A stretch of 64,000 nt of DNA from Fen-1254 sp963769605 (GCA_963769605.1 CAVYML010000003.1:186001-250000); one strand, 5' to 3'. Shown: positions 25,301-34,716, counted from the stretch's first letter. The notes: a model not told the origin generated them from the letters alone. Translations and numbers: made by a program.

Positions 25301-26529
25301 GACTGATCACCTTTAATATGTATTTTGGGCTTTACATTTTTTGCATCGAGAATATCTATTCCACCATCCTGGTATCCTACCCATATTCTTCTTTTGGAGT
25401 CTTCAATGACTGTAGTAATTAAATTATTAGTCAGTCCCTGTATTGAATTCGGGTTTTTATGCCAGGTGTAAAAAGGGTTGTCAAGAATAAAATAATTCAA
25501 ATCTCCCTGTTTACTTGCAAGCCATAAATTACCCTGTTTGTCCTGAAAGATGTTGGACAGTGAATTTGATGATAAGCTGTAGCGGTCGAAATCATCAAAC
25601 TGATAATGAACTTCGTTTCTACCATCGATCAGTATCAATCCTTTCGATTCAGGACTGTACCATAACCTGTTTTTATTGTCCTTAAAAACAAAATTTATAT
25701 ACCTGCTTTTTTCTTTCGTATAAGGTTTACACTCACCGGTGGTTTTATCAAAAATCCAGATTCCTTTGCTCCATGTACTTATCCATATTAAATTATTATC
25801 CACCACTAATGAATTGACCGAAAAATCCGCGGTTTCACGACTTAAAACATCAAAAAGTTTATAATGTTTAAATGACATGTTGGACGTGTTGAGAGCAGTT
25901 AATATACCGGTATTATATGCTAACCATAAAACTTCATTATCAACTGCAATTCTATTGATGACATTACTTGCTATTGTTGTTGGATCAGGCTGTTTTCCCT
26001 GAACAATCAAATAATGTGTGAATCCATTTATTTTAGGATTGAAAAGATGAAGCCCATGAGAATTAGTGCCTACCCACAACCGGTGAAACTTATCTTCGGC
26101 AATTGCAGTAATTTCACTACTTAAAAGAGCAGTAGTATCATTCATACTTGTTGTATAGGTATAAAAATTATCTTTTTCTTTATCATAGCGGCTTAAACCG
26201 CCTTGAAATGTTCCAACCCAAAGAATGCCCTTGCTATCTGTGTAAAGACAGTTAATAATATTACTTCTTAAGCTTGAAGTATCGCCCTGAATTTTCCGGT
26301 AAACCTTAAACGTGCGACCGTCAAAACGGTTCAATCCGTCACCGGTACCAATCCATATAAATCCTTCTTTATCCTGGATAATGCATCGTTGATTATTCGA
26401 GGATAGCCCCATTTGGGTGGAATACTTTATGAATTTTGAAGGCTGGGAATAAATTGAAAAAGAGGATAGTACAAGAAGCAAATTAAATTTAATGAGGGAA
26501 AAGAGAATAAATCTTATCGACAATTTCAT
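22351..26529 (-). CDS. hybrid two-component sensor/regulator (HTCS) with AraC output
   Basis: A 1392-residue one-protein two-component system of the kind that controls polysaccharide-utilisation loci. In order: signal peptide/anchor (1-28); a large periplasmic double propeller of Reg_prop repeats (about 35-740, many DxxGxLWxGT-type units); a Y_Y_Y domain (about 745-830); one membrane helix (WAYAFYFLSAIFLLYLFRK); HisKA with the phospho-acceptor His in SNVSHEFRTPL (about 864); HATPase; a receiver with the phospho-acceptor Asp in CDVMMPGMDG (about 1191); and a C-terminal AraC helix-turn-helix (about 1290-1390). It should sense an oligosaccharide in the periplasm. It is transcribed away from the secreted-enzyme genes, with phased repeats between them. 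Confidence 0.95.
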   Translation of the reverse strand: MKLSIRFILFSLIKFNLLLVLSSFSIYSQPSKFIKYSTQMGLSSNNQRCIIQDKEGFIWIGTGDGLNRFDGRTFKVYRKIQGDTSSLRSNIINCLYTDSKGILWVGTFQGGLSRYDKEKDNFYTYTTSMNDTTALLSSEITAIAEDKFHRLWVGTNSHGLHLFNPKINGFTHYLIVQGKQPDPTTIASNVINRIAVDNEVLWLAYNTGILTALNTSNMSFKHYKLFDVLSRETADFSVNSLVVDNNLIWISTWSKGIWIFDKTTGECKPYTKEKSRYINFVFKDNKNRLWYSPESKGLILIDGRNEVHYQFDDFDRYSLSSNSLSNIFQDKQGNLWLASKQGDLNYFILDNPFYTWHKNPNSIQGLTNNLITTVIEDSKRRIWVGYQDGGIDILDAKNVKPKIHIKGDQSTGLGLGAVMFIYETKNGTIWVGKYLDGLKKYHDLTKSFSSFQHRENDEESIAGNDVRYISEDSRGNLWIAIHGGGVDKFSPLTGKFVHHKSDPGSPSTTIFRDWTFIAKCDKEDNIWVGTIAGVSVLSEKSKFVKHYRVDSKEGYNLSNDIVKTIFFDSKGYVWFGTIDGLNKLDPHNNTIRKYFTKDGLPSNLIVDILEDNHYNLWISTTKGLSKFSPENNTFKNYSIQDGLVTDDFNTFASFKISTGEMYFGGRDGLNRFHPDSIKTNKFIPAVYLIDFKLFNQSVPVKNDNRPAEFSLPQQINFCKEIALEYNQNVINLEFVALNYLNLEKNQYRYKLEGFEENWTLPAYKREVTYTNLHPGEYTFRVIASNNDGIWNTEGASLKIIVHPPLWRTNWAYAFYFLSAIFLLYLFRKLILHEAEINRTVEYEKNEIQKLQEMDALKMQFFSNVSHEFRTPLTLIVGPIEKLLRTTKDEMLKLQLNMVYRNANRLLRLINQLMDFRKIEEDKLELDLTKNDVVHFIKEIIGAFNQDAKQRSINFTLKHSHSSYEIWFDADKLDKIIYNLLSNAFKYTPDNGRITVSLDFDEGGSIISGQNLERDTSGRKFKITVKDSGIGIPKDAQSRIFDRFYQVKNVLTTQGTGIGLSLTYELVKLHKGAISIESGPNQGAEFTVILPLWSDENELPYLSSIRGKMKVPYEEKGKDIFTEENTKLTDLSEKRIVILEKLPRILIIEDNADMRLFIKNELKENYNVIEAHNGTLGLDKAFEEMPEAIICDVMMPGMDGYKVCRTLKHDERTSHIPIVMLTAKSSEQHTIEGLESGADDYVAKPFSSTILRVRIKNLIESRILLRKKFAKEPFATIKDISPSKTDEELFKKAYAIVEKNLNNPNFEVTDFAYEIEMSRTQLYRKIHAISGQSVKEFIRIIRLKKAAELLHTKDKNISEIAYTVGFNSLSYFTASFTEYFGMNPTKFIKKYIK

Positions 26530-26630
26530 CTAAGGTTCACAGACAAAATATTTTTGTGAGTTTTAAGTAAGTCTGTTCAAAATTAGTAAAAATCCTTATA
26601 AATCACAATTTGTAATGAATAAAGCTGAAC

Positions 26631-26713
26631 ATGGGACACTGTTTAAATAATATGGGACACTATTGATATAGTTGGTACGCTATTTAAACAAATTGGAACA
26701 ATAGTGTAACGCT
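26631..26713. promoter_or_regulatory. four helically phased 21-bp repeats, likely HTCS operator
   Basis: Imperfect copies start at 26631 (ATGGGACACT), 26652 (ATGGGACACT), about 26672 (TTGGTACGCT) and about 26693 (TTGGAACAAT). The first three are followed by an A/T-rich half with TTTAAA or TTGATA. The 20-21 bp period is two helical turns, as in AraC-family direct-repeat operators. They lie about 100 bp upstream of the HTCS start. Confidence 0.6.
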
Positions 26714-26920
26714 CATCTCTATCCGAATGGCTATATTTAGCAGGCGAGGGCTATTATAAATCGCAAATTGTGTGTCAAACGTCGATTTTTACAAAAGGAT
26801 AGAAGAAATGAGCATAAGCTTCATAACTGAGCTTATTGGAATAGTTCTCACAAATCTATTTCCAGTTTTTTATACAAAGTTGTTTGCAAGCGGAACGGCA
26901 TAAATTTTTTTGATATTTCC

Positions 26921-26932
26921 GCAAACGTTTGC
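26921..26932. promoter_or_regulatory. LacI-family-type operator palindrome
   Basis: GCAAACGTTTGC is a perfect 12-bp palindrome of the form recognised by LacI/PurR/CcpA-type repressors. It lies 41 bp before the start of the broken T9SS-tail gene. Confidence 0.55.
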
Positions 26933-26972
26933 AGGAAAAGAGTAGAATAAAAAAAATACCCTAAACGCAAAG

Positions 26973-27416
26973 ATGGACATACCAAAAGAATATCAATCTT
27001 TATTGCCTCAGAATGAAGCATATCCCATTGGAAGCGAGACCAGGGAGATCAGGTTAGCATCACCCGCCCCCCGATCCGTGCAATTTGTTATGGTTGAATC
27101 GGGCAACAACCCTGTAGCAGAAGGAAACGAAAAACGACCTTTTATCGTTGATCGGTTTGATCTGTATCAAAACTATCCTAATCCATTTAATCCACAAACA
27201 AGTATCTCAATATTCGCTCCTACGAGCGAGCGTTGTTACTTTGAAGGTGTAGACATTTTGGGGTGTGAAGGAGCGTCATGAATAAATAGTGAAAGGGAAT
27301 AAGTTGGTATTCATAAAGTTACATTTGATGCAACGAATTTACCGAACGGTGTGTATTTCTGCAGGCTGCAGGCAGAGAAATATGTAGAGACAAAGAGAAT
27401 GGTGTTGATCAAGTAA
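26973..27416 (+). pseudogene. remnant of a T9SS-exported protein
   Basis: Only the end of a secreted protein is left. A 102-codon frame from 26973 holds a linker and the first half of the T9SS sorting tail (LYQNYPNPFNPQTSISI), then drifts out of frame (about 27225-27300, where DNA equivalent to KVYDVLGREV is still recognisable). The tail resumes as KVTFDATNLPNGVYFCRLQ and ends ETKRMVLIK with TAA at about 27414. At least two frame changes and a loss of the N-terminal body are needed to explain it. It keeps an upstream LacI-type palindrome. Confidence 0.8.
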
Positions 27417-27598
27417 TGTGTTTGAACAAGCGGAAAAATGCGGCGCTCTATATTTTTGAATCCTGAAAATTACGAAGATTGAAAGGAGGTGGATTTGAAT
27501 ATTTAGTTCAAGGATCTTTCTTAGTTCGGTATAGAAGTAATCGACTGACATAATAATTCATCAGTTGAATGTACAAATCATTAACAAAGGAGAGAACA

Positions 27599-29107
27599 AT
27601 GAAACGTATGGTATTTTTTATCACGCTAGCATTTTTATTAAGTGTTAGTATTATGCTTTTGCCCGTGCAAGTATATGCACAAAAGACTATCACGGTTGTC
27701 AATCAAGGTTTCGAGCAACCTGACTCAGGTAAGATAGAAGGCTTCGATGGAAAAACTACACATACCGGAACCGGCTTCAAAGTCATTGTAGTCCCGGGCT
27801 GGCATGTTGATGCTCCAGATTCGTCAGTATTTGATTCGGGTGTAGAACCCGATGTCACAATGAGTGGGAAATATCATGCATATTTGATGGCCGGCGATTC
27901 GGGAATATATCAGAATATAAACAGGCGTTGTTTTAGTGAGGATATAATCACATTGACGGTTAACGTAAAATATAGCTATGCCCCTCATTCAATTGCAAAG
28001 ATAAAGATGGAAGTGTTTTATTTAGATGGTGACTCAGCAACAGCGCCGAGAGTTTCACTTGTCACCGAAACGCAAACGGTGCCTACTACTGCTACTAACT
28101 CACCATTTTCGGTCTCCTATGTTGGCTTACAGAATCCGCTTGCTACAGGTCATAAACTCGGTATTTTATTTAAATGTGTGAGTCCCGACTCCAACGCGTG
28201 GATTAATATCGACAACGTACGACTAACGAACGGAGATCCAACTATAATAGGAGTGACTAATTACAGCTTTGAAATACCAGACTCAGGTAAAATTAAAGGT
28301 TGGGATGGACCAGGGTCATGTAACGATAACACTTGGACAGGTAACAAGACAGACATTTCAGGCTGGAGTTCCGATACGTCGGTCCATGATTCGGGTATTG
28401 AAGCCAAAGGCTCGGGCAATCCCCAGGAAGGACAATATTCAGGATATTTAATGGGGAGTGATACTTCTGTATGGAACACGACAAATTATAAAATTCTGGC
28501 TGGTGATATAATCAGGCTTAGGGTAATGGGAAACAACTCATGGCAAGCCTCAATGTTACATTCGGAATTGTATTATGTAGATTCAACTAAGCCAAATCAT
28601 AGAGTCACGCTTGCCTTTTCAAATGATACGCTCAATACCGATTATAGTTCGGCTGAATATTCGGTTTGGTTTGCAGCAGACACTGTACCTGCCTGTATCG
28701 GCAAAAAACTCGGCGTTTTGTTTGATAATGTGTCTCCTATAGGTAATTCATGGCTTGATATAGACTTTGTAAGGCTCAATGCTAATCATGCTGTTGATAC
28801 CACTAGCATTCCTCCTACATCCGTATCCACTAAAACGAGTCCAAGTGTATTTTCACTTGCGCAAAATTATCCGAATCCATTCAACCCGTCCACCAAAATC
28901 TCCTACACGCTGGCGAATAATAGTAAGGTTCGCCTCTCCGTGTATGATCTCCTGGGTAGAGAAGTGTCGGTTCTGGCAAATGAAATTCAAACCGCAGGAC
29001 AGCACGAGGTCACATTCTCGGCCAACCGTTTGAGCAGCGGTATTTACTTCTATAAATTGCAAACAGCCAGCGGAGTAATTACGAAAAAGATGCTGCTATT
29101 GAAATAG
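27599..29107 (+). CDS. T9SS-exported protein with two duplicated HpiC1-like domains
   Basis: A 502-residue exported protein from ATG 27599, preceded by AAAGGAG; the longer frame from 27569 lacks a ribosome site. Signal peptide ends VQVYAQ. Two homologous domains follow, each of about 180 residues, opening with NQGFEQPDSGKIEGFDG and NYSFEIPDSGKIKGWDG and ending SNAWINIDNVRL and GNSWLDIDFVRL. This pattern recalls HpiC1-like or carbohydrate-binding jelly-roll domains; the call is tentative. The last 80 residues are a complete type A sorting tail (AQNYPNPFNPSTKISY to KKMLLLK). First intact gene of the plus-strand set facing the HTCS. Confidence 0.75.
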   Translation: MKRMVFFITLAFLLSVSIMLLPVQVYAQKTITVVNQGFEQPDSGKIEGFDGKTTHTGTGFKVIVVPGWHVDAPDSSVFDSGVEPDVTMSGKYHAYLMAGDSGIYQNINRRCFSEDIITLTVNVKYSYAPHSIAKIKMEVFYLDGDSATAPRVSLVTETQTVPTTATNSPFSVSYVGLQNPLATGHKLGILFKCVSPDSNAWINIDNVRLTNGDPTIIGVTNYSFEIPDSGKIKGWDGPGSCNDNTWTGNKTDISGWSSDTSVHDSGIEAKGSGNPQEGQYSGYLMGSDTSVWNTTNYKILAGDIIRLRVMGNNSWQASMLHSELYYVDSTKPNHRVTLAFSNDTLNTDYSSAEYSVWFAADTVPACIGKKLGVLFDNVSPIGNSWLDIDFVRLNANHAVDTTSIPPTSVSTKTSPSVFSLAQNYPNPFNPSTKISYTLANNSKVRLSVYDLLGREVSVLANEIQTAGQHEVTFSANRLSSGIYFYKLQTASGVITKKMLLLK

Positions 29108-29120
29108 TATCAATTGATTT

Positions 29121-29198
29121 TTGTCCATCTTTAAACTTTTCAATGGACAAGCTTCCGTATTTGGAGCTGGAGGTATTTACTTTCAGCTCCTATACGGA
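29121..29198 (+). terminator. two consecutive hairpins after the tandem-domain gene
   Basis: TTGTCCAT/ATGGACAA (29121-29150), then TCCGTATTTGGAGCTG with CAGCTCCTATACGGA (29154-29198). The second stem is strong but is followed only by CACCTTTT, so termination is probably partial. Confidence 0.5.
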
Positions 29199-29257
29199 GG
29201 CACCTTTTAGTAGAGAGAAGGATTCTTAAAACTGATCCTGAAAGCCCATAAATCTAA

Positions 29258-31012
29258 ATGAGAACAAGAATAATGATGAGTTTTTTCTTTGTCGCCTTCT
29301 TGTTTCTTGGAGTTATAGAAATGACAGGGCAAATCCAAGACACTCTCAATCGAGGATTCTCTAGTGTTACACCTGAAAGTGTCCATTCTATTAAAAACTC
29401 TATGAATATGACGACCGTTGAACTCGACTCATCGAACTTGCCGATTATAATGATTGACACCCATGGTCAAACTATTCCGGATGGGACAAAGATCACTGCA
29501 AGAATGAAAATTATTTATAATACCCCCCCAAAAAGAAATTATGTTACTAATTCGGGGAATGTCTACGATGGTTATGTAGGTATTGAAATAAGAGGTTCCT
29601 TTTCTGCGACGCTTCCTCAAAAGCCATACGGTTTCGAAACCAGGGACAGCTTAGGAAACAACCTCAATGTGCCAATAATAAACATGCCTGCGGAAAATGA
29701 TTGGGTATTGATAGCCAATTATAATGACAAGGTCTTTATGCGCAACACACTCGCTTTTGACCTTTTCGCGAAAATGGGACATTATCAACCGCACACCCAA
29801 CTTTGTGAATTGGATTCAAATGGTGTATATGAGGGGATCTATGTTCTAACAGAAAAAATCAAACGAGATAAGAATCGCGTTGATATTTCAAAGCTGACTA
29901 TTACAGATACTTCAGGAGATAATCTTACCGGAGGGTATATAATAAAAGTGGATAACACCAATGGTTCAGGGACAGATTACTGGTATAGTACAGATCAGGC
30001 ATTTGACCGCCCCGGAGCTTATCCATATTTCGTATATACTTATCCTAAACCGGAAGATATTGTAAATCAGCAAAAAATGTACATTCAAGGATTTATCAAA
30101 ACAATTGATAGTGTTCTAAAAAGTCCAAACTGGGCTGATCCTACTGTGGGATATAGAAAATATTTCGATGCCGCATCATTCATCGATTATTTTATTGTAG
30201 GCGAAGTATCGCGAAATGTTGATACATATAAGAAGAGCGCCTTTTTCTATAAAGACAAAGACAGCAAAGACGGGCGGTTACATGATGGCCCTGTTTGGGA
30301 CTTTGATTGGGCTTGGAAAAATATAAACGAATGTGAAGTCAATGCAACTGACGGTTCTGGATGGACATATCTCATCAGCAGTGTTTGCCAGTCATATCCA
30401 GTGCCTCCAGGATGGATGAACAAGTTTTTGCAGGACACAACCTTTACGAATGAATTACATACTCGTTATTCTTTTCTGCGTAAAAATATACTCAGTATAA
30501 CATCTCTCAATCATTATATTGATTCAATACATACTTTGGTAAACGAAGCGCAGGTACGCCATTATCAACGATGGCCGATATTAGGTATAAACGTAGGCAC
30601 TCCTGAAGTGGATGCACAGCCGACAACGTTCGATGGTGAAATTACAAAGTTTAAAAACTGGATTTTGACTCGTTTGACCTGGCTTGATGCAAATATGCCG
30701 GGGAAAGATATTCAACCGACAGGTGTACAGGGCACGGTCCCGGTACCAAAAGACTTCGTGCTATTTCAGAATTATCCGAATCCGTTCAATCCGACGACAG
30801 TCATTAATTACTATTTGCCGGTTGCCAGTCATGTTGTGGTCAAAGTGTACGATATACTCGGCCGGGAAGTGGCAACATTAGTGAATAAACAGAAGCCGGC
30901 GGGATCGTACCATGTTGCTTTCGATGCCCACTTGCTGCCAAGCGGAGTGTACTTCTATAGTTTGCAATCGAAAAGTTTCAAAAAGACAAAGGAAATGGTG
31001 TTGATCAAGTGA
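29258..31012 (+). CDS. CotH-kinase-like secreted protein with T9SS tail
   Basis: A 584-residue exported protein with a signal peptide (residues 1-25), a CotH domain (about 60-440) and a type A sorting tail (FQNYPNPFNPTTVINYYL to KEMVLIK). CotH features seen are VGIEIRGS followed by KPYGFETRD (about 107-130), the WVLIANYNDK and RNTLAFDLF segment (about 148-167), YEGIYVLTEKIKRDKNRVDI (about 190-210) and the DFDWAW box (about 346). CotH proteins resemble protein/spore-coat kinases; in secreted bacterial forms the substrate is unknown. It stands between polysaccharide-related genes of the same strand. Confidence 0.88.
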   Translation: MRTRIMMSFFFVAFLFLGVIEMTGQIQDTLNRGFSSVTPESVHSIKNSMNMTTVELDSSNLPIIMIDTHGQTIPDGTKITARMKIIYNTPPKRNYVTNSGNVYDGYVGIEIRGSFSATLPQKPYGFETRDSLGNNLNVPIINMPAENDWVLIANYNDKVFMRNTLAFDLFAKMGHYQPHTQLCELDSNGVYEGIYVLTEKIKRDKNRVDISKLTITDTSGDNLTGGYIIKVDNTNGSGTDYWYSTDQAFDRPGAYPYFVYTYPKPEDIVNQQKMYIQGFIKTIDSVLKSPNWADPTVGYRKYFDAASFIDYFIVGEVSRNVDTYKKSAFFYKDKDSKDGRLHDGPVWDFDWAWKNINECEVNATDGSGWTYLISSVCQSYPVPPGWMNKFLQDTTFTNELHTRYSFLRKNILSITSLNHYIDSIHTLVNEAQVRHYQRWPILGINVGTPEVDAQPTTFDGEITKFKNWILTRLTWLDANMPGKDIQPTGVQGTVPVPKDFVLFQNYPNPFNPTTVINYYLPVASHVVVKVYDILGREVATLVNKQKPAGSYHVAFDAHLLPSGVYFYSLQSKSFKKTKEMVLIK

Positions 31013-31072
31013 CGGTTCAATACTTATTTGAACATTTGATCACAACAAAACGCATTCGTCTTTATTAAGGAA

Positions 31073-34000
31073 ATGATCTTGAAAAAATATTTTGCATTAT
31101 TCTTTTTCATCGTTGCTGTTTGCAACTCGCTCTTTGCGCAATCACCATTTACCCCGGGGAATATCGTCGTGGTTCGTGCGGGTACTGGTGATTCGCTGAC
31201 CAATGCTTCAACAGCGGTCTTTCTCGATGAATATACAACCGGCGGCTCTTTAGTGCAATCTGTTGCGATACCGGCTTCATCTTCGGGAAGCAATGCGCCC
31301 CTGACGCTTTCTGGAACAGCGGCGAGTGAAGGATCGATCGTCAATTCTGCTGATGGGCGCTATCTTACTCTTGCCGGATATGGTATTGCACCCGGTACAA
31401 CATCTGTGAGCAGTTCAACCTCTGCAACAGTCAATCGTGTCGTCGCAAGAATTGATGCAAGTGCTTCCATAGATATAACAACGAAATTAACAGATGCATC
31501 GTATTCTGGAAATAATATTCGCGGCGCGGTTACAAACGATGGAACAGCGTTTTGGATATCCGGCGCTGCTGCTTCCAGCGCTAACGGCGGCGTACGTTAT
31601 GCTGTGCTTGGAGCGGCAGCTTCCGCACAATTATCAACAACAGTTACCAATACTCGCGTAATAAATATTTTTAACAATCAATTATATGTTACCAGCAATA
31701 AAAGCTCATGTTTCGGAATATCGTCTGTGGGTTCGGGTTTGCCGACCACTTCAGGTCAAACTATTACGTTGTTGAGCGGCTTTCCGACATCTACTGCAAG
31801 TCCCGATGGATTTTCAAAAAATGGCAATACGATTTATGTTGCTGATGACAGAATAGATGGGAATGGCGGAGTACAAAAATGGACATATAGCGGTTCGACT
31901 TGGTCTCTTGCTTATTTATTAGCACCCACTTCAAGTACAGGCGCGATTGGGTTGCTTGTAGATTGGACGAGTTCCAATCCGATCATCTATGCTACAACGA
32001 CAGACAATAAAATCGTCTCCGTTATCGACGCCGGTTCGAGTTCATCCTTTACAACGCTGGTTACAGGTGCCACAAATACTCTTTTACATGGCGTTTCATT
32101 TACACCGATTCCGCTCATCACATTTACAAATGGAACTTCCTTTATCGCTCCAGCGGGAACTCCCAATACTAACGACAATCCCATAGGAAAATTTAAACTT
32201 GCAGGAAACATCACTGGAGGGAAACTCAATCAAGTTGTCGTAACATTGTCCGGTACATACAGCGGTATCACCAATCTTAAGCTTTATTATTCTCCTGACA
32301 CAACATTCAGTGTCGGCGCATCCACATTATTGGCAACTGTCGCTTCGCCATCTTCGACTGTCACATTTAATATTTCTTCTACTCCGCAGCTGATTCCGAC
32401 TTCAGGCGGATATTTTTATATTGCGGCAGATTTGAACTCAAGCGCTGCGGGTACAGCGATGGCTTCGCTTGATGACCAAACGAAACTCACATTCACCAAT
32501 GCTTCACTCAGCGGAACATTTGCCAATGCAAAGCTTTCTTTAGTCTATTCACTCAACGTAAATTCATCGCATGGAACAGTAACCAAAACACCGGATCAAC
32601 AGAATTATCCATCCGGCTCAACTGTCCAACTTACTGCGAATCCAGCGGATATCAGCTACCATTTTGCAGCATGGAGCGGCGATGTTCCAGCGGGTCACGA
32701 GACGGATAACCCCTTAACAGTGACGATGAGCCAAGTCCGGACCATCACGGCGTCCTTTGCGCTCAATACATCTGTGCCGATTTTAATTTTACCTACTGCT
32801 ACGAATATTGCATCAACCACAGCAATCCTTGGTTCAAAAATTATCTCGAATGGCAATGATTCTCTCATCGAACGAGGCATCGTATGGTCAACATCTGCCA
32901 ATCCGACAACTGCCGATACTAAAGTGAGCACGTCGGATACAAATAGTGTGTACACTGTTGCTGTCAATAGTTTGCCGGCGGGATCATTCATCCATTTTCG
33001 CGGTTATGCCATTAACGGTATCGGAACAGGATATTCATCTGATGCGACATTTTATACGCTTTCCCTTGAACCGTCTGCCCATGCAGATTCGTTGACGGCG
33101 AATGCAGTTTCCGCTTATCAAATAAATCTTTCATGGAAGGTTGCTGCAGGGGCAACGGGTTTCATAATCCTTCAGCGTGTGGGTTATGATCCAACCGGCT
33201 TGCCGGTGGACGCAGCCAGCTACGCCGTTGGCGATACGATAGGCGATGGAACGGTTGCAGCGCTCCTTATGTCAAACACAGCGACCTCTGCCGGCATTAC
33301 AGGTTTAACGGCTTCGACATCATATCACTACTCAATTTTTTCATTTGCATGGGATGGATTGCATCCCGGGACATATAATTATAAAACAAATGGGACAATA
33401 CCGAAAGCAAATGCGATAACTCCGGCGGGGCCCCAACTCATAGCTGTCATTCTTCCGCAGTATATTCAGGGAAATACCGACACAAATTCCAACCGTCTTC
33501 CATTTGCCTATCGAGCGAGACTGACGGGTTTGTTACCGAGCAGCATGTATCGTTTCATGAATCAAGTTATTGTCTCAACTGATGCGGCGACTTCAAACGG
33601 TTCCGGGAATTGCATTTTTGCATCTCCAACAGTTGATTTCGTCCGTACAAGCGGTCCGAGTCTCGTTACGGCAGGAAATTACGGCGCTCTTACCACCGAC
33701 GGGACAGGCGCGTATGAAGGGTGGTTTATTACAGAACCAACCGGGAATAAACGTTTTATTCCAGGTAAGTATGTTTTTATGCGTATTACTCTGAATGATG
33801 GTGCAGGAGGAACTACGGCAGCATTGCTGTTGACCACGGCAGATTCTGTACGTGTAGTAAAATTAGATCCGGCTGCAAGCGATAGTACCGGCACAGGCCT
33901 CCGCGGAACAAGTTCCTCAAAACCGAAGAATTTTATCTTTGTGTATGGCGATACATCCGGCACGGGCCGTCCAATATCAGGGTCATTCATCGAGAGCGAT

Positions 34001-34546
34001 GGAACGGATAATTCAACGACAAATAATTATGCGGCATTTTACGGCAACACTGTAAATGGTATGAACGGAGCGTATGGAATGGTACTGCCGAATATGTTGC
34101 CCAGCGGCATACGCCGGATTGAACAACGCTCCCTTATCAATGGAACACTCGTAACTTCAGCGACTGATACTGACGGTGTCTGGCCAAGCGGCGCAAATAC
34201 TGTCAATCCATCGGGTGGAACTACGGAAATTGTTCTTACGGGAACGGATACAGGTATTCGCGGCACAGGCACGATACCCAAAGAATTTTCGCTATTGCAA
34301 AACTATCCGAATCCGTTCAATCCGCAGACAACGATCTCATATTTGCTGCCGCAAACAAGCACTGTTACGCTGAAAGTGTATGATCTTATGGGCCGGGAAA
34401 TCGTCACACTCATACAGAATGAAAAAAAAGCGCCCGGTAATTATGAAATATCATTCAATGCGTTGAATTTATCGAGCGGAGTATATTTTTATAAATTACA
34501 AACGCAGAACTATGTGCAGACCAAGCGAATGATCTTACTCAAGTAA
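31073..34546 (+). CDS. large T9SS-exported repeat protein
   Basis: A 1157-residue exported protein: signal peptide (MILKKYFALFFFIVAVCNSLFAQ), a Ser/Thr/Ala-rich beta-propeller-like N-terminal part (to about 350), beta-sandwich segments, a divergent InlB-type bacterial repeat (NSSHGTVTKTPDQQNYPSGS, ending ITASFAL, about 495-565), a fibronectin-like stretch (about 660-780) and an approximately 200-residue beta domain before the sorting tail (LQNYPNPFNPQTTISYLL to TKRMILLK). No catalytic motif was seen. It looks like a surface adhesin or scaffold; the function is not known. Gene spacing of 60 bp after the CotH gene suggests one transcript. Confidence 0.75.
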   Translation: MILKKYFALFFFIVAVCNSLFAQSPFTPGNIVVVRAGTGDSLTNASTAVFLDEYTTGGSLVQSVAIPASSSGSNAPLTLSGTAASEGSIVNSADGRYLTLAGYGIAPGTTSVSSSTSATVNRVVARIDASASIDITTKLTDASYSGNNIRGAVTNDGTAFWISGAAASSANGGVRYAVLGAAASAQLSTTVTNTRVINIFNNQLYVTSNKSSCFGISSVGSGLPTTSGQTITLLSGFPTSTASPDGFSKNGNTIYVADDRIDGNGGVQKWTYSGSTWSLAYLLAPTSSTGAIGLLVDWTSSNPIIYATTTDNKIVSVIDAGSSSSFTTLVTGATNTLLHGVSFTPIPLITFTNGTSFIAPAGTPNTNDNPIGKFKLAGNITGGKLNQVVVTLSGTYSGITNLKLYYSPDTTFSVGASTLLATVASPSSTVTFNISSTPQLIPTSGGYFYIAADLNSSAAGTAMASLDDQTKLTFTNASLSGTFANAKLSLVYSLNVNSSHGTVTKTPDQQNYPSGSTVQLTANPADISYHFAAWSGDVPAGHETDNPLTVTMSQVRTITASFALNTSVPILILPTATNIASTTAILGSKIISNGNDSLIERGIVWSTSANPTTADTKVSTSDTNSVYTVAVNSLPAGSFIHFRGYAINGIGTGYSSDATFYTLSLEPSAHADSLTANAVSAYQINLSWKVAAGATGFIILQRVGYDPTGLPVDAASYAVGDTIGDGTVAALLMSNTATSAGITGLTASTSYHYSIFSFAWDGLHPGTYNYKTNGTIPKANAITPAGPQLIAVILPQYIQGNTDTNSNRLPFAYRARLTGLLPSSMYRFMNQVIVSTDAATSNGSGNCIFASPTVDFVRTSGPSLVTAGNYGALTTDGTGAYEGWFITEPTGNKRFIPGKYVFMRITLNDGAGGTTAALLLTTADSVRVVKLDPAASDSTGTGLRGTSSSKPKNFIFVYGDTSGTGRPISGSFIESDGTDNSTTNNYAAFYGNTVNGMNGAYGMVLPNMLPSGIRRIEQRSLINGTLVTSATDTDGVWPSGANTVNPSGGTTEIVLTGTDTGIRGTGTIPKEFSLLQNYPNPFNPQTTISYLLPQTSTVTLKVYDLMGREIVTLIQNEKKAPGNYEISFNALNLSSGVYFYKLQTQNYVQTKRMILLK

Positions 34547-34573
34547 TCTTGGCCATTCAATTATACATGCAGC

Positions 34574-34630
34574 TTGTCGAGTGGAATATGTTTTTATCAA
34601 TTACAAGCCGGCAATAATATTGAGAGATAA
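34574..34630 (+). pseudogene. relic of a T9SS sorting tail
   Basis: Nineteen codons read LSSGICFYQLQAGNNIER and a stop, a degraded copy of the last part of the sorting tail, with nothing of the protein left upstream. It marks a deletion next to the preceding gene. Confidence 0.7.
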
Positions 34631-34716
34631 GGAGCTTGCATTGTTTAAGAGTAAGAAAAATTATTTCCGCAATGCACAAGTTCTTACATGCAATTCTATA
34701 GGATAATGGAATCTAA

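Noticed and set aside
26500..26560. Bacteroidota-type -7 box (TAnnTTTG) before the HTCS
   Set aside because: The nearest match TATTTTG lacks the correct length and there is no matching -33 box, so no promoter was called.
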